Source of the DNA: Chitinophaga sp. MM2321
GTDB taxonomy: Bacteria > Bacteroidota > Bacteroidia > Chitinophagales > Chitinophagaceae
Assembly (NCBI RefSeq): GCF_964033635.1
Contig: NZ_OZ035533.1
Span: forward strand, 6,714,473-6,778,472
Length of the DNA stretch: 64,000 bases
Direction: 5' to 3'
Of this stretch, positions 53,444 to 62,952 are shown piece after piece. The translations under genes were made by a program, and so were the position numbers. Below the pieces are notes generated by a model. That model saw only the letters and a list, made by a program, of their open reading frames with translations. It did no database searches and was not told the origin of the DNA. Position 1 is the stretch's first letter; each line of letters opens with the position of its first letter.

Positions 53444-53815
53444 TTATTTGAAATTTGTTTTTTTATATTTTTCGTAATGGGGTTTCAGTTCGTCCAGGTC
53501 TATATCCAGGAGGTAGATGTTTCGGAATAAGCTGGGCAATTCATTGGATATAAATGCTTCCTTTTTGAATTGCTTGATCTTTTTCACGGCATCACTGCTG
53601 ATGAAGTAACCAATCCCTCTTTTGTTATAGATAATTTCCTGTTGCTGGAGTAATTCGCAGGTGCGCATCACTGTATTGGGATTTACTTCCAGCGTTATCG
53701 CCAGCTCCCTTACAGAAGGAATGCGTTCTTCCGGCTGCCATTTGTTAAGCAATACCTGCTCACAGATATAATCAGCGATCTGTACATATATTGCCTGTGT
53801 TTCTTTAAATTCCAT
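53444..53815 (-). CDS. GntR family regulator, YtrA-like
   Basis: 123 residues. The winged-helix domain is at about 8-75 (IYVQIADYICEQVLLNKWQPEERIPSVRELAITLEVNPNTVMRTCELLQQQEIIYNKRGIGYF), followed by a short C-terminal tail without a ligand-binding domain, which is the YtrA layout. It is the third gene of the operon, after the ABC permease. The inverted repeat at 55484-55509 in front of the operon is a good candidate operator, so it probably represses its own operon. The inducer is unknown; YtrA in Bacillus responds to cell-wall stress. Confidence 0.92.
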   Translation of the reverse strand: MEFKETQAIYVQIADYICEQVLLNKWQPEERIPSVRELAITLEVNPNTVMRTCELLQQQEIIYNKRGIGYFISSDAVKKIKQFKKEAFISNELPSLFRNIYLLDIDLDELKPHYEKYKKTNFK

Positions 53816-53827
53816 CTCGCAAAAATT

Positions 53828-54631
53828 TTAAATTTCTTTATCCTTTAACCGGAAATAGGCAATGGTCCATAGTATGGGCGCCAGCAGGTATTGGGCGATG
53901 AACTTATACGCATCCTGCATTGGCTGCGATATGAGGTAAAGCCCTTGCTGCTTGTTGCCTCCGTGCGTATTTATGAGCACAAAGGGAAACTGGTTTTTGA
54001 TACTCTCTAATTTGCTGCCAAACAGGATATAGGAAAATAGCCCATTGAGGATGTAGAGTGCAAAAAGTACGGCGAACAAGGCCACGATGGTTTTAATAAA
54101 GGGTGCTTTATTAAAAGATACAGCCCCCAACAGGAATACCGAATGCAGGAAAATATAAGTATAGTAAAAGTAGACGTGTCCATTCCTCTCAGTAAAAAAA
54201 TCCCAGTCGTTTTGTATGTGTTGCTGGCTGATGGAATACTTTACGCTAACTACTATCAGGTAGGCGCTATAGGCGCATAAGTGATATACCAGCAGAAAGC
54301 CGATAGACGTGATGAGAAACATGGTGATGAATTTCTCAAACTGGGAAGCTGGGAGCATGAGGAAATTGACCCCTTTTTCTTTGTTGCTGAATTCGCTGAA
54401 AGCCATGCTGGTAAAGAGTAACCCTACAAAGAAAAGTCCGATATAGTAGATAGCCACAATATCATTTAGCTGGTTAAAGCGATTGCCTGTTACCAGCATC
54501 AGTACCGGTATAGCAGTCATTAACCCAAACATGGATAAAATGCCCAGCAGGTAAGGCCGGTAGTTGGCCGTGAAATGTTGCCTGAAATAAAACCCCAGGC
54601 GGCGGGGATCGAGTACGTTATTGGGTTGCAT
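53828..54631 (-). CDS. ABC transporter permease-like membrane protein
   Basis: 267 residues with about six hydrophobic segments (for example LLGILSMFGLMTAIPVLMLVTG and IGLFFVGLLFTSMAFSEF). It lies 12 bases upstream of the GntR gene and 7 bases after the ATPase gene. The sequence is too divergent to name a family, but gene order makes it the permease of a YtrBC-type ABC exporter. Export of an antibiotic, lipid or peptide is possible. Confidence 0.78.
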   Translation of the reverse strand: MQPNNVLDPRRLGFYFRQHFTANYRPYLLGILSMFGLMTAIPVLMLVTGNRFNQLNDIVAIYYIGLFFVGLLFTSMAFSEFSNKEKGVNFLMLPASQFEKFITMFLITSIGFLLVYHLCAYSAYLIVVSVKYSISQQHIQNDWDFFTERNGHVYFYYTYIFLHSVFLLGAVSFNKAPFIKTIVALFAVLFALYILNGLFSYILFGSKLESIKNQFPFVLINTHGGNKQQGLYLISQPMQDAYKFIAQYLLAPILWTIAYFRLKDKEI

Positions 54632-54638
54632 GTAGCGG

Positions 54639-55472
54639 TCAGTTAAAGAGTTCTTGAATAGGTTGGCGGTTGGAGAGTACGGCGTTAAACAGGAGTTCCA
54701 TGTCTATCCTGCTTTGTTCCATGTTGATGTTTTTCATGACTACTGCATGTCCGCGCAGGGAGCTGTCTGCATACAATACATGCTGCCGGTCGTCCAACTG
54801 GTTCAGTAATTTAAAACTCAGTTTATCCGTTACCGTGCCTACATCCTGGTTGAAGATGATTTTGTGTTCATCGATAATAACGATGCTGTCGATCAGGTTA
54901 TCGAGGTCGCGTACCTGGTGCGTGGAAATGACGATGCATTTCTCTTCACTGACGGCAGCTGCAATTACTTTACGGAACTGGCTTTTGGAAGGGATGTCGA
55001 GACCATTGGTTGGTTCGTCCATGATCAGCACTTTTGTGTTGGCGGCCAGGGCGAAACTGATGATCACTTTTTTCTTTTGTCCGTACGACATACTGGTGAG
55101 CTGCTGATCCTGCGGAATGGTAAATTCTTTGAGGTAGCTGTAGAATGCCTGTTCATCGAAATTGGGATAGAAGGGAGCATAGGACCTTACGTAATTACGG
55201 ATGGTCACTTTTGGTAAATAGAACTCTTCCGGTACCAGGAATATTTCGCGTAAGAAAGCGGGTTGCCTTTTCATGGCCTTGTACCCCATTACTTCGCAGG
55301 AGCCGCCGTCGGGGAATAATAATCCTGCCATCTGTTTGAGCAAGGTTGATTTTCCTGCGCCGTTCTTTCCGAGCAATCCGTAGATGTGACCGGCATTCAG
55401 ATGAAGACTGAGTTCTTCAAACAGTGGCTTGTTTTTGCGGTAACTAAAGTTAAGAGACTGGATGTTAATCAT
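54639..55472 (-). CDS. ABC transporter ATP-binding protein (YtrB-like)
   Basis: 277 residues with one ABC ATPase domain: Walker A GLLGKNGAGKSTLL, signature-like TSMSYGQKKKVIISFALA, Walker B VLIMDEPTNGLDIPSK, H-loop ISTHQVRD. A C-terminal extension of about 60 residues follows. It is the first gene of the operon, with the operator and promoter directly upstream. Confidence 0.92.
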   Translation of the reverse strand: MINIQSLNFSYRKNKPLFEELSLHLNAGHIYGLLGKNGAGKSTLLKQMAGLLFPDGGSCEVMGYKAMKRQPAFLREIFLVPEEFYLPKVTIRNYVRSYAPFYPNFDEQAFYSYLKEFTIPQDQQLTSMSYGQKKKVIISFALAANTKVLIMDEPTNGLDIPSKSQFRKVIAAAVSEEKCIVISTHQVRDLDNLIDSIVIIDEHKIIFNQDVGTVTDKLSFKLLNQLDDRQHVLYADSSLRGHAVVMKNINMEQSRIDMELLFNAVLSNRQPIQELFN

Positions 55473-55483
55473 GCTGTGTGTTT

Positions 55484-55517
55484 TAGTGTACTACTTTACT
55501 AGTACACTACAAATATA
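55484..55517 (-). promoter_or_regulatory. Promoter and operator of the YtrA-like operon
   Basis: TAGTGTACTA (55484-55493) and TAGTACACTA (55500-55509) form a perfect 10-bp inverted repeat with a 6-base spacer. Directly upstream, the minus-strand sequence 55517-55510 is TATATTTG, a perfect -10. Binding would cover the transcription start and block it, fitting a GntR-type repressor. Confidence 0.85.
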
Positions 55518-55544
55518 ATGATCTTTCTGAAACATCCAAATAAA

Positions 55545-55662
55545 AGACCAGGATTACCAGGATAAAAAAAGATTAGCAAGATGGGCGTTTTGTTCAATTG
55601 TTTTTTATAAACAACAAAACATCCATCTTGCTAATCTTTTTTTATCCTGGTAATCCTGGTCT
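55545..55662. repeat. Long palindromic repeat, copy C (50-bp arms)
   Basis: Arms at 55545-55594 and 55613-55662 pair over 50 positions with two mismatches. The arm begins AGACCAGGATTACC and contains GATTAGCAAGATGG. It contains the TAG stop of glyA (55661-55663) and lies upstream of the ABC operon promoter. Confidence 0.95.
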
Positions 55663-56938
55663 ATAGTTCGGGATACAGCGGAAACTGTTGCATGAAAGTA
55701 TTTACTTCTCCTCTTACTTTAGTAATAAGTGCTTCGTTATCCGCATCCAGCAGCACCTGATCAACCCAGTCAACGATCTGGCCCATATGGGTTTCGTTGA
55801 GGCCACGGCTGGTGATAGCCGGTACACCGATACGGATACCGGAAGTAACAAAGGCAGATTTATCATCAAACGGTACCATGTTTTTATTGACAGTGATATC
55901 CGCTTTTACGAGTACTTGTTCTGCTTTTTTACCGGAGATATTTTTATTACGGAGATCGATCAGCATCAGGTGGTTATCTGTACCGCCGCTGATGATCTGA
56001 TAGCCTTTGCTGACAAATAGTTTCGCCATGGCCTGTGCATTTTTCAGGATCTGTTTGGCGTAAATATCGTAGTCATCTGACAGGATTTCAAAGAAAGACA
56101 CCGCTTTTGCAGCAATCACATGTTCCAGCGGACCGCCCTGGATACCAGGGAATACAGCAGTGTCAATGAGAGAGCTCATCAGGCGGGTTTCGCCTTTTGG
56201 TGTTTTCAGTCCAAACGGATTTTCGAAATCCTTGCCCATGAGGATCATACCGCCACGGGGGCCACGCAATGTTTTATGGGTAGTAGTAGTAACGAAATGA
56301 CAATGTTCAAACGGAGAATTCAGCAATCCTTTGGCAATGAGGCCGGCAGGATGTGCAATATCAGCCATTACAAAAGCGCCTACCTGGTCAGCAATTTCGC
56401 GGATACGTTTGTAATCCCAGTCGCGGCTGTAGGCAGAAGCACCACAAATAATCAATTTGGGTTTTTCCTGGTGGGCCACTTCTTCCATTTTATCATATTC
56501 TACGAGGCCGGTTTCCTTGTTAACGCCGTAGAAATGAGGCTGGTAGAGCTTTCCGGAGTAGTTTACTGCAGAACCGTGTGTGAGGTGACCGCCCATGCTG
56601 AGATCCAGTCCCAGGATCTTGTCGCCTGGTTGCAGGATAGCCAGCATTACAGCGGCATTGGCCTGTGCACCGGAGTGTGGTTGTACGTTGGCATAAGCAG
56701 CCCCAAATATTTGTTTAGCCCTGTCAATCGCCAATTGCTCGCTCTGGTCTACTATTTCGCAGCCTGCGTAGTATCTTCTGCCAGGGTAGCCTTCGGCATA
56801 TTTATTCGTCATCACATTACCCATGGCCTGCATTACCTGTAAGCTGGTAAAGTTCTCAGATGCGATCAATTCTATGCCATGGCGCTGACGCTCCAATTCC
56901 TGGCGGATAATATCAAATATTTGCTGGTCTCTTTGCAT
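55661..56938 (-). CDS. glyA: Serine hydroxymethyltransferase
   Basis: 425 residues, full length. The PLP-binding lysine lies in [15 protein letters not shown], and [24 protein letters not shown] and [10 protein letters not shown] are typical. It moves a one-carbon unit between serine and tetrahydrofolate. It is monocistronic. Its TAG stop codon lies in palindrome copy C. A perfect -10 box is present upstream. Confidence 0.97.
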   Translation of the reverse strand: MQRDQQIFDIIRQELERQRHGIELIASENFTSLQVMQAMGNVMTNKYAEGYPGRRYYAGCEIVDQSEQLAIDRAKQIFGAAYANVQPHSGAQANAAVMLAILQPGDKILGLDLSMGGHLTHGSAVNYSGKLYQPHFYGVNKETGLVEYDKMEEVAHQEKPKLIICGASAYSRDWDYKRIREIADQVGAFVMADIAHPAGLIAKGLLNSPFEHCHFVTTTTHKTLRGPRGGMILMGKDFENPFGLKTPKGETRLMSSLIDTAVFPGIQGGPLEHVIAAKAVSFFEILSDDYDIYAKQILKNAQAMAKLFVSKGYQIISGGTDNHLMLIDLRNKNISGKKAEQVLVKADITVNKNMVPFDDKSAFVTSGIRIGVPAITSRGLNETHMGQIVDWVDQVLLDADNEALITKVRGEVNTFMQQFPLYPEL

Positions 56939-56957
56939 GATGCCTTAAAATTTGGTG

Positions 56958-56965
56958 CAAAAATA
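56958..56965 (-). promoter_or_regulatory. -10 element of glyA
   Basis: Read on the minus strand this is TATTTTTG, a perfect TAnnTTTG, about 20 bases before the ATG at 56938. AATTCGTAATT-type repeats (56980-57012) lie just upstream. Confidence 0.65.
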
Positions 56966-57069
56966 AAATAAAGCCTGATCAATTGCAATTCGTAATCCGT
57001 AATTCGCAATTCTTCTCAAAATTGTCCTATTTTCGCCGCATTCGGAGCTCATCCTAACTACAACGTACA

Positions 57070-58062
57070 ATGAAGGCAATAATACCAGTGGCTGGTGCGG
57101 GCACCAAACTTCGGCCACATACATATACACAACCCAAAGCACTGATTCCTTTAGCTGGCAGAACGATCCTCAGTATCATTATAGATCAGCTGGTAGAGGC
57201 CGGCATCACGGAATTTGTATTTGTGGTAGGCTATCTTGGTGAAAAGATCCAGCATTATGTTGAAAGTAAATATCCGCAACTGACCTGTCATTTCGTACAG
57301 CAAAACAGCCGCGAAGGCACTGGTCATGCGATATTACTGACACGCGAGGTAGTAGCCAACAAAGAAATACTGATTGTTTTGGGAGATACGATCTGCGAAT
57401 GTGATTTCAAAGAAGTGATTGCCTCTCCTTATTCTGTGCTGGGCCTGAAGAAGGTAGATGATCCGCGCGATTTTGGTGTAGCCGAACTGGATGAAAACGG
57501 AAAGATCACAAAAGTTGTGGAGAAACCACAGATTCCTAAGTCGAATCTCGCACTGGTAGGGCTTTACAAGATCAAGGAAAGCGCGCAACTCTATGATTGT
57601 CTGCAAGCCAATCTTGATAACCATGTAAAGTCACATGATGAGTTTCAGCTCACGGATGCGCTGGAATGCATGATCCAGCACGGTGTACGCTTCAATGCGT
57701 TCCGGGTAACCAACTGGTTTGACTGCGGACGTAAAGACACCCTCCTCGAAACAAATGCTATTCTGCTTAAAAAATATAAACTGGCCAGCAGCCCGGTATT
57801 ACCGTATGAAAATACGATCATTATTCCACCGGTAAGTATAGGTGAAGGATGTAATATCAAAAATGCGATCATAGGTCCCAACGTAGCCGTGGGAGATAAT
57901 ACGGTGATCAACTACTCCATTGTGAAAGACTCTATTATCGGTTCTTTCAGCAACCTGTATGAAGTCGTGCTTAAATCTTCCCTGATCGGTAGCGATGCCA
58001 ATATCCGCGGACTTAGTCAAAGTCTGAATATAGGAGACAATACGGAGATTGATTTAGGGTAA
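57070..58062 (+). CDS. Sugar-1-phosphate nucleotidylyltransferase
   Basis: 330 residues. The N-terminal nucleotidyltransferase has the signature GAGTKLRPHTYTQPKALIPLAG, then VLGDTICECDFKEV, and VVEKPQIPKSNLALVGLYK. The C-terminal 80 residues are hexapeptide-like repeats of a left-handed beta-helix (IGEGCNIKNAIIGPNVAVGDNTVINYSIVKDSIIG). It would join a nucleotide to a sugar 1-phosphate, perhaps dTTP or UTP with glucose 1-phosphate, for envelope glycans. The nucleotide and sugar are not certain. A flavin oxidoreductase gene follows 26 bases later. Confidence 0.88.
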   Translation: MKAIIPVAGAGTKLRPHTYTQPKALIPLAGRTILSIIIDQLVEAGITEFVFVVGYLGEKIQHYVESKYPQLTCHFVQQNSREGTGHAILLTREVVANKEILIVLGDTICECDFKEVIASPYSVLGLKKVDDPRDFGVAELDENGKITKVVEKPQIPKSNLALVGLYKIKESAQLYDCLQANLDNHVKSHDEFQLTDALECMIQHGVRFNAFRVTNWFDCGRKDTLLETNAILLKKYKLASSPVLPYENTIIIPPVSIGEGCNIKNAIIGPNVAVGDNTVINYSIVKDSIIGSFSNLYEVVLKSSLIGSDANIRGLSQSLNIGDNTEIDLG

Positions 58063-58088
58063 TCCGTAATTATTTTATATTCGTTGGT

Positions 58089-59024
58089 ATGAACCGGATC
58101 TCCAGTCTCTTCAATATCCAATATCCGATTATCCAGGCAGGGATGGTGTGGGCCAGCGGATGGCGTTTAGTCAGCGCCGTTAGCAATGCGGGCGGCTTAG
58201 GCCTGATAGGCGCCGGCAGTATGTATCCCGATGTATTGCGGGAGCATATTCTAAAGTGTAAAAAGGCTACAGACAAGCCTTTCGGGGTAAATATACCTTT
58301 GTTATATCCTGATATAGATCAACTTATTCATATTATACTGGAAACCGGTGTGGGCATTGTTTTTACTTCTGCCGGCAATCCAAAAACCTGGACACCGGTG
58401 CTGAAAGCGGCCGGCGTGAAAGTGGTACACGTAGTATCCAGTTCCACCTTTGCTTTAAAAAGTGAAGCTGCCGGCGTAGATGCTGTAGTAGCAGAAGGTT
58501 TTGAAGCCGGCGGGCATAATGGCCGGGAAGAAACCACTTCCATGGTATTGATTCCTGCGGTATGTGAAAAGGTAAAGATCCCTGTGATCGCCGCCGGAGG
58601 CATTGGCTCAGGAAGAGCCATGACAGCAGCTTTCGCCCTGGGCGCCGAAGGCGTGCAGATCGGCAGCCGATTTGTAGCCACCCCTGAAGCATCTTCTCAC
58701 ATCAACTTTAAACAGGCTGTGGTAAACACCCGAGAAGGCGATACCATGCTGAGTTTAAAAAAGCTCACCCCCGTACGTCTCATTAAAAATCATTTCTACG
58801 AAGCCGTAAAAGCAGCGGAAGATCAGGGCGTAGATGCTGCCGCCCTGCAAATATTACTTGGCCGCGCACGCGCCAAAGCCGGCATGTTTGAAGGCAACCT
58901 GGAAGAAGGAGAACTGGAAATAGGCCAGGTCAGCGCACTGATTCACGACATAAAGCCTGCCGGGGAAATTGTGAAAGAAATATGGGAGGAGTTTGAAACA
59001 GTCAGAAAACAACTGGGAAAATAA
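58089..59024 (+). CDS. NAD(P)H-dependent flavin oxidoreductase (nitronate monooxygenase/FabK-like)
   Basis: 311 residues of the 2-nitropropane dioxygenase/FabK TIM-barrel family: YPIIQAGMVWASGWRL, AEGFEAGGHNGREETTSMVLIP, VIAAGGIGSGRAMTAAFALGAEGVQIGSRF. FMN-binding residues are present. It could be a nitronate monooxygenase or an enoyl-ACP reductase, and sequence alone does not decide. Its stop codon is adjacent to the stop of the convergent ABC permease gene, with no spacer. Confidence 0.88.
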   Translation: MNRISSLFNIQYPIIQAGMVWASGWRLVSAVSNAGGLGLIGAGSMYPDVLREHILKCKKATDKPFGVNIPLLYPDIDQLIHIILETGVGIVFTSAGNPKTWTPVLKAAGVKVVHVVSSSTFALKSEAAGVDAVVAEGFEAGGHNGREETTSMVLIPAVCEKVKIPVIAAGGIGSGRAMTAAFALGAEGVQIGSRFVATPEASSHINFKQAVVNTREGDTMLSLKKLTPVRLIKNHFYEAVKAAEDQGVDAAALQILLGRARAKAGMFEGNLEEGELEIGQVSALIHDIKPAGEIVKEIWEEFETVRKQLGK

Positions 59025-60335
59025 TCAACTCCGTTTCACCACCCACTTCATCGCTTCTTTCAACGTAATCTTCTTTCCATACATCAATATGCCGGTACGG
59101 TATATTTTACCGGCTGCCCACGTGGTAAAAATGAATCCGGCAATCAGGAAGGTGAAAGAGAGGATCAGTTGCCAATAGGGCACCGTTCCGGGCACGCCGT
59201 AGGGTAGCCGCGCCATCATCACCATAGGCGACGTAAAGGGGATAATACTGCCCCATACGGCCAAAGAACTGCCGGGATCGTGCACAGCTTTCATCATAAT
59301 CATGATACCAATGATAATCGGCAAGGTGATGGGGAAGGTAAGCTGTTGTATATCTGATGCATCTTCATTGGCCAAACTGCCTACTGCTGCATACAGGGAA
59401 GAATAAAAAAGATACCCGCCCAGGAAATAAAAGACAAAACAGGTAAGCAGCAGTGACCAGTTGATACTGCCCATCACATCGCTGATACGGCGGAATGCTT
59501 CTGCCGCTTCCGCATTGTTGCCCTGCGCCATCGTATTACCCTGGCTGGCCGCCTGGATGCTTTCCGGCGAAATGAATAACGGGATGACCGCATAGATAAC
59601 GGTGATCAGCACCCCCCAGATCAGGAACTGCAACAGTCCCACGGCGGCGATGCCGATGATCTTGCCCATCATGAGCTGAAAGGGTTTTACACTGGAGATC
59701 ATCACTTCTGCAATGCGGCTTACTTTTTCTTCCATCACGCCTCTCATCACGGAGGTGCCAAACAGGAGCAGGATAATATAGATCGTGAATCCGCTGGCGT
59801 AGCCAACGCCATAGGCCACCCAGGAGTTGCCTTTCTTCTCATCACTCCCTGTCTTGAAATCCGCCGCCACATCAGATTTGATGGCATCGAGCTGGGATTT
59901 GTCGATACCCTGCAATTCCATGCGCTTTTTTTCAATGATATGGTTGATATCACTGTTGATATTACTTTCCAGCGTAACGCTTGCCTGGCCTTTGCTGAAG
60001 AATTCAAAGCCGGAAGGACGGTTAATATCAATATCAGGAATGTACAATACCCCGGAATAGCCCTGGGCTTCATAATGGAGCTTTAAGCTGTCCAGGTTTT
60101 CTTTTGGGAGATATTTGAAGTAAATGCCTTTAGCATCGGGGAACTGATTTTCAAACAGTCCGCTTTTATCTATTACAGCAATCCGTTTGTTATCGCTGGA
60201 ATTGGTAGCAATAAGGATCGGTACGATGATCATGGCGGCAAATGCCAGTGGTACCAACAGGGTTACTACCAGGAAAGACCTTTTTCGTACGCGGGTAAAG
60301 AATTCTCTTTTTATGATGAGCCAAATTTTTTCCAT
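59025..60335 (-). CDS. ABC-2 type permease (NatB-like)
   Basis: 436 residues from the ATG at 60335; the longer open frame starts 40 codons upstream but lacks family features, while MEKIWLIIKREFFTRVRKRSFLVVTLLVPL is a typical start. An N-terminal helix, a large extracytoplasmic loop (about 45-190), then about five helices (for example GFTIYIILLLFGTSVMRGVMEEKVSRIAEVMISS). It pairs with the ATPase 22 bases upstream and probably exports sodium or another substrate, as in NatAB. Confidence 0.9.
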   Translation of the reverse strand: MEKIWLIIKREFFTRVRKRSFLVVTLLVPLAFAAMIIVPILIATNSSDNKRIAVIDKSGLFENQFPDAKGIYFKYLPKENLDSLKLHYEAQGYSGVLYIPDIDINRPSGFEFFSKGQASVTLESNINSDINHIIEKKRMELQGIDKSQLDAIKSDVAADFKTGSDEKKGNSWVAYGVGYASGFTIYIILLLFGTSVMRGVMEEKVSRIAEVMISSVKPFQLMMGKIIGIAAVGLLQFLIWGVLITVIYAVIPLFISPESIQAASQGNTMAQGNNAEAAEAFRRISDVMGSINWSLLLTCFVFYFLGGYLFYSSLYAAVGSLANEDASDIQQLTFPITLPIIIGIMIMMKAVHDPGSSLAVWGSIIPFTSPMVMMARLPYGVPGTVPYWQLILSFTFLIAGFIFTTWAAGKIYRTGILMYGKKITLKEAMKWVVKRS

Positions 60336-60357
60336 AATCTGTATGATGGGGGAATGA

Positions 60358-61302
60358 TCAGGCGGGCTGTTGTACAGTCGCTGTAGCAGCAGCTTTCTCT
60401 GTTTGCTGCACCTGGGTGATAAATACTTCGTTGATAGAAGGCAGGATTTCCTCAAAATAATTCACGGGTATGTCCTGGTTGATGAAATGCCGCAGGATAT
60501 CGTTGGTACTGCTGTCTTCATTCATCTTCACGGTGAAAGCCTTATCATGTACGTGTATGATATTAAAATGATAGGTTGCCATCTGTGCCGCATTGGGCAT
60601 CACGTCCAGCCCTATACGAAAGAGGCCCTGTTTAAAGTCCTGTTTGATCTGTTGTATGCTGCCGTCCAGTATCTTATGGCCCTGGTTGACCAGCATGATA
60701 TGGTCACATATTTCTTCTACCTGTTCCATGCGGTGGGTGGAGAAAATGATGGTGGTGCCTTGTTTGCTGAGGTTGAATATTTCCTGTTTGATCAGATTGG
60801 AGTTGATGGGATCCAGTCCGGAGAAGGGTTCATCCAGGATGAGCAGTTGGGGATCATGCACGATGGTAGAAATGAACTGTACTTTTTGTTGCATGCCTTT
60901 ACTGAGTTCATCCACTCTTTTGTTCCACCAGGAGGTGATTTCCAGTTTTTCGAACCAGTATTTTATTTTCTGTAAAGCATCTTTCTCGCGCAATCCTTTC
61001 AGGCGGGCGAGATAGAGTGTTTGTTCGCCTACTTTCATTTTTTTGTACAACCCTCTTTCTTCGGGCATGTAGCCGATATGCTGGATATCATTTTCCGGGT
61101 CAAATGGTTTGCCATTGAAAAGGATACTGCCCTCATCGGGATAGAAGATGCCGGTGATCATGCGCAGGAGGGTTGTTTTGCCGGCGCCGTTAGGGCCGAG
61201 GAGCCCGAATATGCTGCCTTGCTCAATGTCAAAGCTGATATCATCCACAGCTTTGTGGGTGGCATAGTGTTTTTTCAGGTGTTTGACTTCAAGTAAGTTC
61301 AT
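60358..61302 (-). CDS. ABC transporter ATP-binding protein (NatA-like)
   Basis: 314 residues: Walker A GLLGPNGAGKTTLL, signature-like ELSKGMQQKVQFISTIV, Walker B LLILDEPFSGLDP, and FSTHRMEQVEEI. A C-terminal extension (about 220-314) ends in an Ala/Thr-rich tail (EKAAATATVQQ). It is the first gene of a two-gene unit with the permease. It powers an ABC-2 exporter. Confidence 0.92.
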   Translation of the reverse strand: MNLLEVKHLKKHYATHKAVDDISFDIEQGSIFGLLGPNGAGKTTLLRMITGIFYPDEGSILFNGKPFDPENDIQHIGYMPEERGLYKKMKVGEQTLYLARLKGLREKDALQKIKYWFEKLEITSWWNKRVDELSKGMQQKVQFISTIVHDPQLLILDEPFSGLDPINSNLIKQEIFNLSKQGTTIIFSTHRMEQVEEICDHIMLVNQGHKILDGSIQQIKQDFKQGLFRIGLDVMPNAAQMATYHFNIIHVHDKAFTVKMNEDSSTNDILRHFINQDIPVNYFEEILPSINEVFITQVQQTEKAAATATVQQPA

Positions 61303-61358
61303 GATGAAAAATTAATGATTAATCGTGAATAACGGATCATTAAATCACGTGGGTGAAG

Positions 61359-62918
61359 TTAGCCTAGTTTAGCTGCGATGGTGGCCGCTACGCGTTCTCC
61401 GTCCATGGCGGCAGACACGATACCACCGGCATAGCCGGCGCCTTCGCCGCAGGGGTAAAGACCGGGCAGTTGCGGATGTTCGAGGGTATCGTTGTTGCGG
61501 GGAATGCGTACCGGTGAAGAAGTACGTGATTCGGTGGCTACCAGTATGGCATCTGCGGTGTAGTAGCCTTTCATTTTGCGGCCGAAAGCCTTGAATGCAC
61601 CGGCCAGCCTTTCGTGTACTACAGCGGGTAATACGCTGCGGAGATTGGTGCTGTTGACGCCTGGTACATAAGAGCAGTCGGGTAGTGAGGCGGAAGTTTT
61701 TCCGCTCACGAAATCGGTCATTCTTTGTGCGGGTGCTACGAAGTGGCCACCACCGGCTTTATAGGACTGTTGCTCCACTGCCTGTTGAAAGTACATCGCT
61801 GCGAGTGGGCCGTGGTGGGCAAAAGGAGCGAAGTCTGATTCATCAACGGTGACAACCATGCCGGAGTTGGCGTAAGGATTGTTTCTTTTGGAGGGCGACC
61901 AGCCGTTAACGACCAGTTCACCGGGATCGGTGGCAGCCGGTGCGATGATACCACCAGGGCACATACAGAAGGAGAATACGCCGCGGCCCTGTACCTGTTC
62001 CACGAGGCTGTAACTGGCTGGTGGCAGGTATTCGCCGCGCAGGTCGCAATGGTATTGGGCGCTGTCTATCAATTCCTGCGGATGTTCCACGCGTACGCCC
62101 AGTGCAAAAGGTTTTGCTTCCAGTAAAATGTTTTGCCGGTGCAACATGATAAATATATCTCTGGCAGAGTGTCCTGTGGCGAGGATCAGGTACTTGCCTT
62201 CGTGTACCTGACCGGAAGTGGTGGTGATGCCCGTAACAACGCCATTATTGATGTTGATGTCGCTTACTTTTTGTTCAAAGTGTACTTCACCACCGGCCGC
62301 AATGATCTGTTCGCGTATAGCGGTGATGATATGCGGGAGTTTGTTGGTGCCGATGTGCGGGTGTGCATCGATCATGATTTTTTCTTCCGCACCAAAATGC
62401 ACGAATATGTTGAGGATGCGGTTTATATCGCCGCGTTTGTTAGAGCGGGTATATAGTTTACCATCGGAGTAAGTACCGGCGCCACCTTCGCCGAAGCAGT
62501 AGTTGGAGTCGGGATTTACTTCCCCTGTTTTATTGAGTGCGGCCAGATCGCGGCGACGTGCGCGTACATCTTTACCCCGCTCCAGTATGATGGGTTTTAT
62601 CCCGGCTTCTATGAGCCGCAATGCGGCAAAGAGTCCGGCGGGTCCTGCGCCGGCAATGAGTACGCGGGGAGCATTGACAGGCAATTCATTATAAACGGGG
62701 TGTGTATGTTCGCGTTGCAGGAAAGGTTCGTTGACGAATACCAGGAGGGTGAGTACAAAGTATGCTTGCCTGGAACGAGCGTCTATAGAGCGTTTGAGCA
62801 GGTGAAAGCCGGTGATGTCTGCTGGTTGTATGCCGACTGCGGCAGCAGCATGTGTAATAATATGTGTATTACTGGCTGCATCGGCTGGCAGCAGTTTAAG
62901 AGAGATTTGTTGTTGCAT
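61359..62918 (-). CDS. FAD-dependent dehydrogenase (COG2509 type)
   Basis: 519 residues. An N-terminal region of about 85 residues precedes the FAD-binding Rossmann motif VLIAGAGPAGLFAALRLIEAG (GxGxxG). Then CFGEGGAGTYSDGKLYTR, ILATGHSARDIF, ALGVRVEHPQELID, CMCPGGIIAPAATD, and a C-terminal PCGEGAGYAGGIVSAAMDGERVA. This group is conserved but the substrate is unknown. It is 56 bases upstream of the NatA-like start codon and could be co-transcribed. Confidence 0.9.
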   Translation of the reverse strand: MQQQISLKLLPADAASNTHIITHAAAAVGIQPADITGFHLLKRSIDARSRQAYFVLTLLVFVNEPFLQREHTHPVYNELPVNAPRVLIAGAGPAGLFAALRLIEAGIKPIILERGKDVRARRRDLAALNKTGEVNPDSNYCFGEGGAGTYSDGKLYTRSNKRGDINRILNIFVHFGAEEKIMIDAHPHIGTNKLPHIITAIREQIIAAGGEVHFEQKVSDININNGVVTGITTTSGQVHEGKYLILATGHSARDIFIMLHRQNILLEAKPFALGVRVEHPQELIDSAQYHCDLRGEYLPPASYSLVEQVQGRGVFSFCMCPGGIIAPAATDPGELVVNGWSPSKRNNPYANSGMVVTVDESDFAPFAHHGPLAAMYFQQAVEQQSYKAGGGHFVAPAQRMTDFVSGKTSASLPDCSYVPGVNSTNLRSVLPAVVHERLAGAFKAFGRKMKGYYTADAILVATESRTSSPVRIPRNNDTLEHPQLPGLYPCGEGAGYAGGIVSAAMDGERVAATIAAKLG

Positions 62919-62952
62919 AATGTGATTGTTAGGTAGTTATCCTAAAAAAAAT

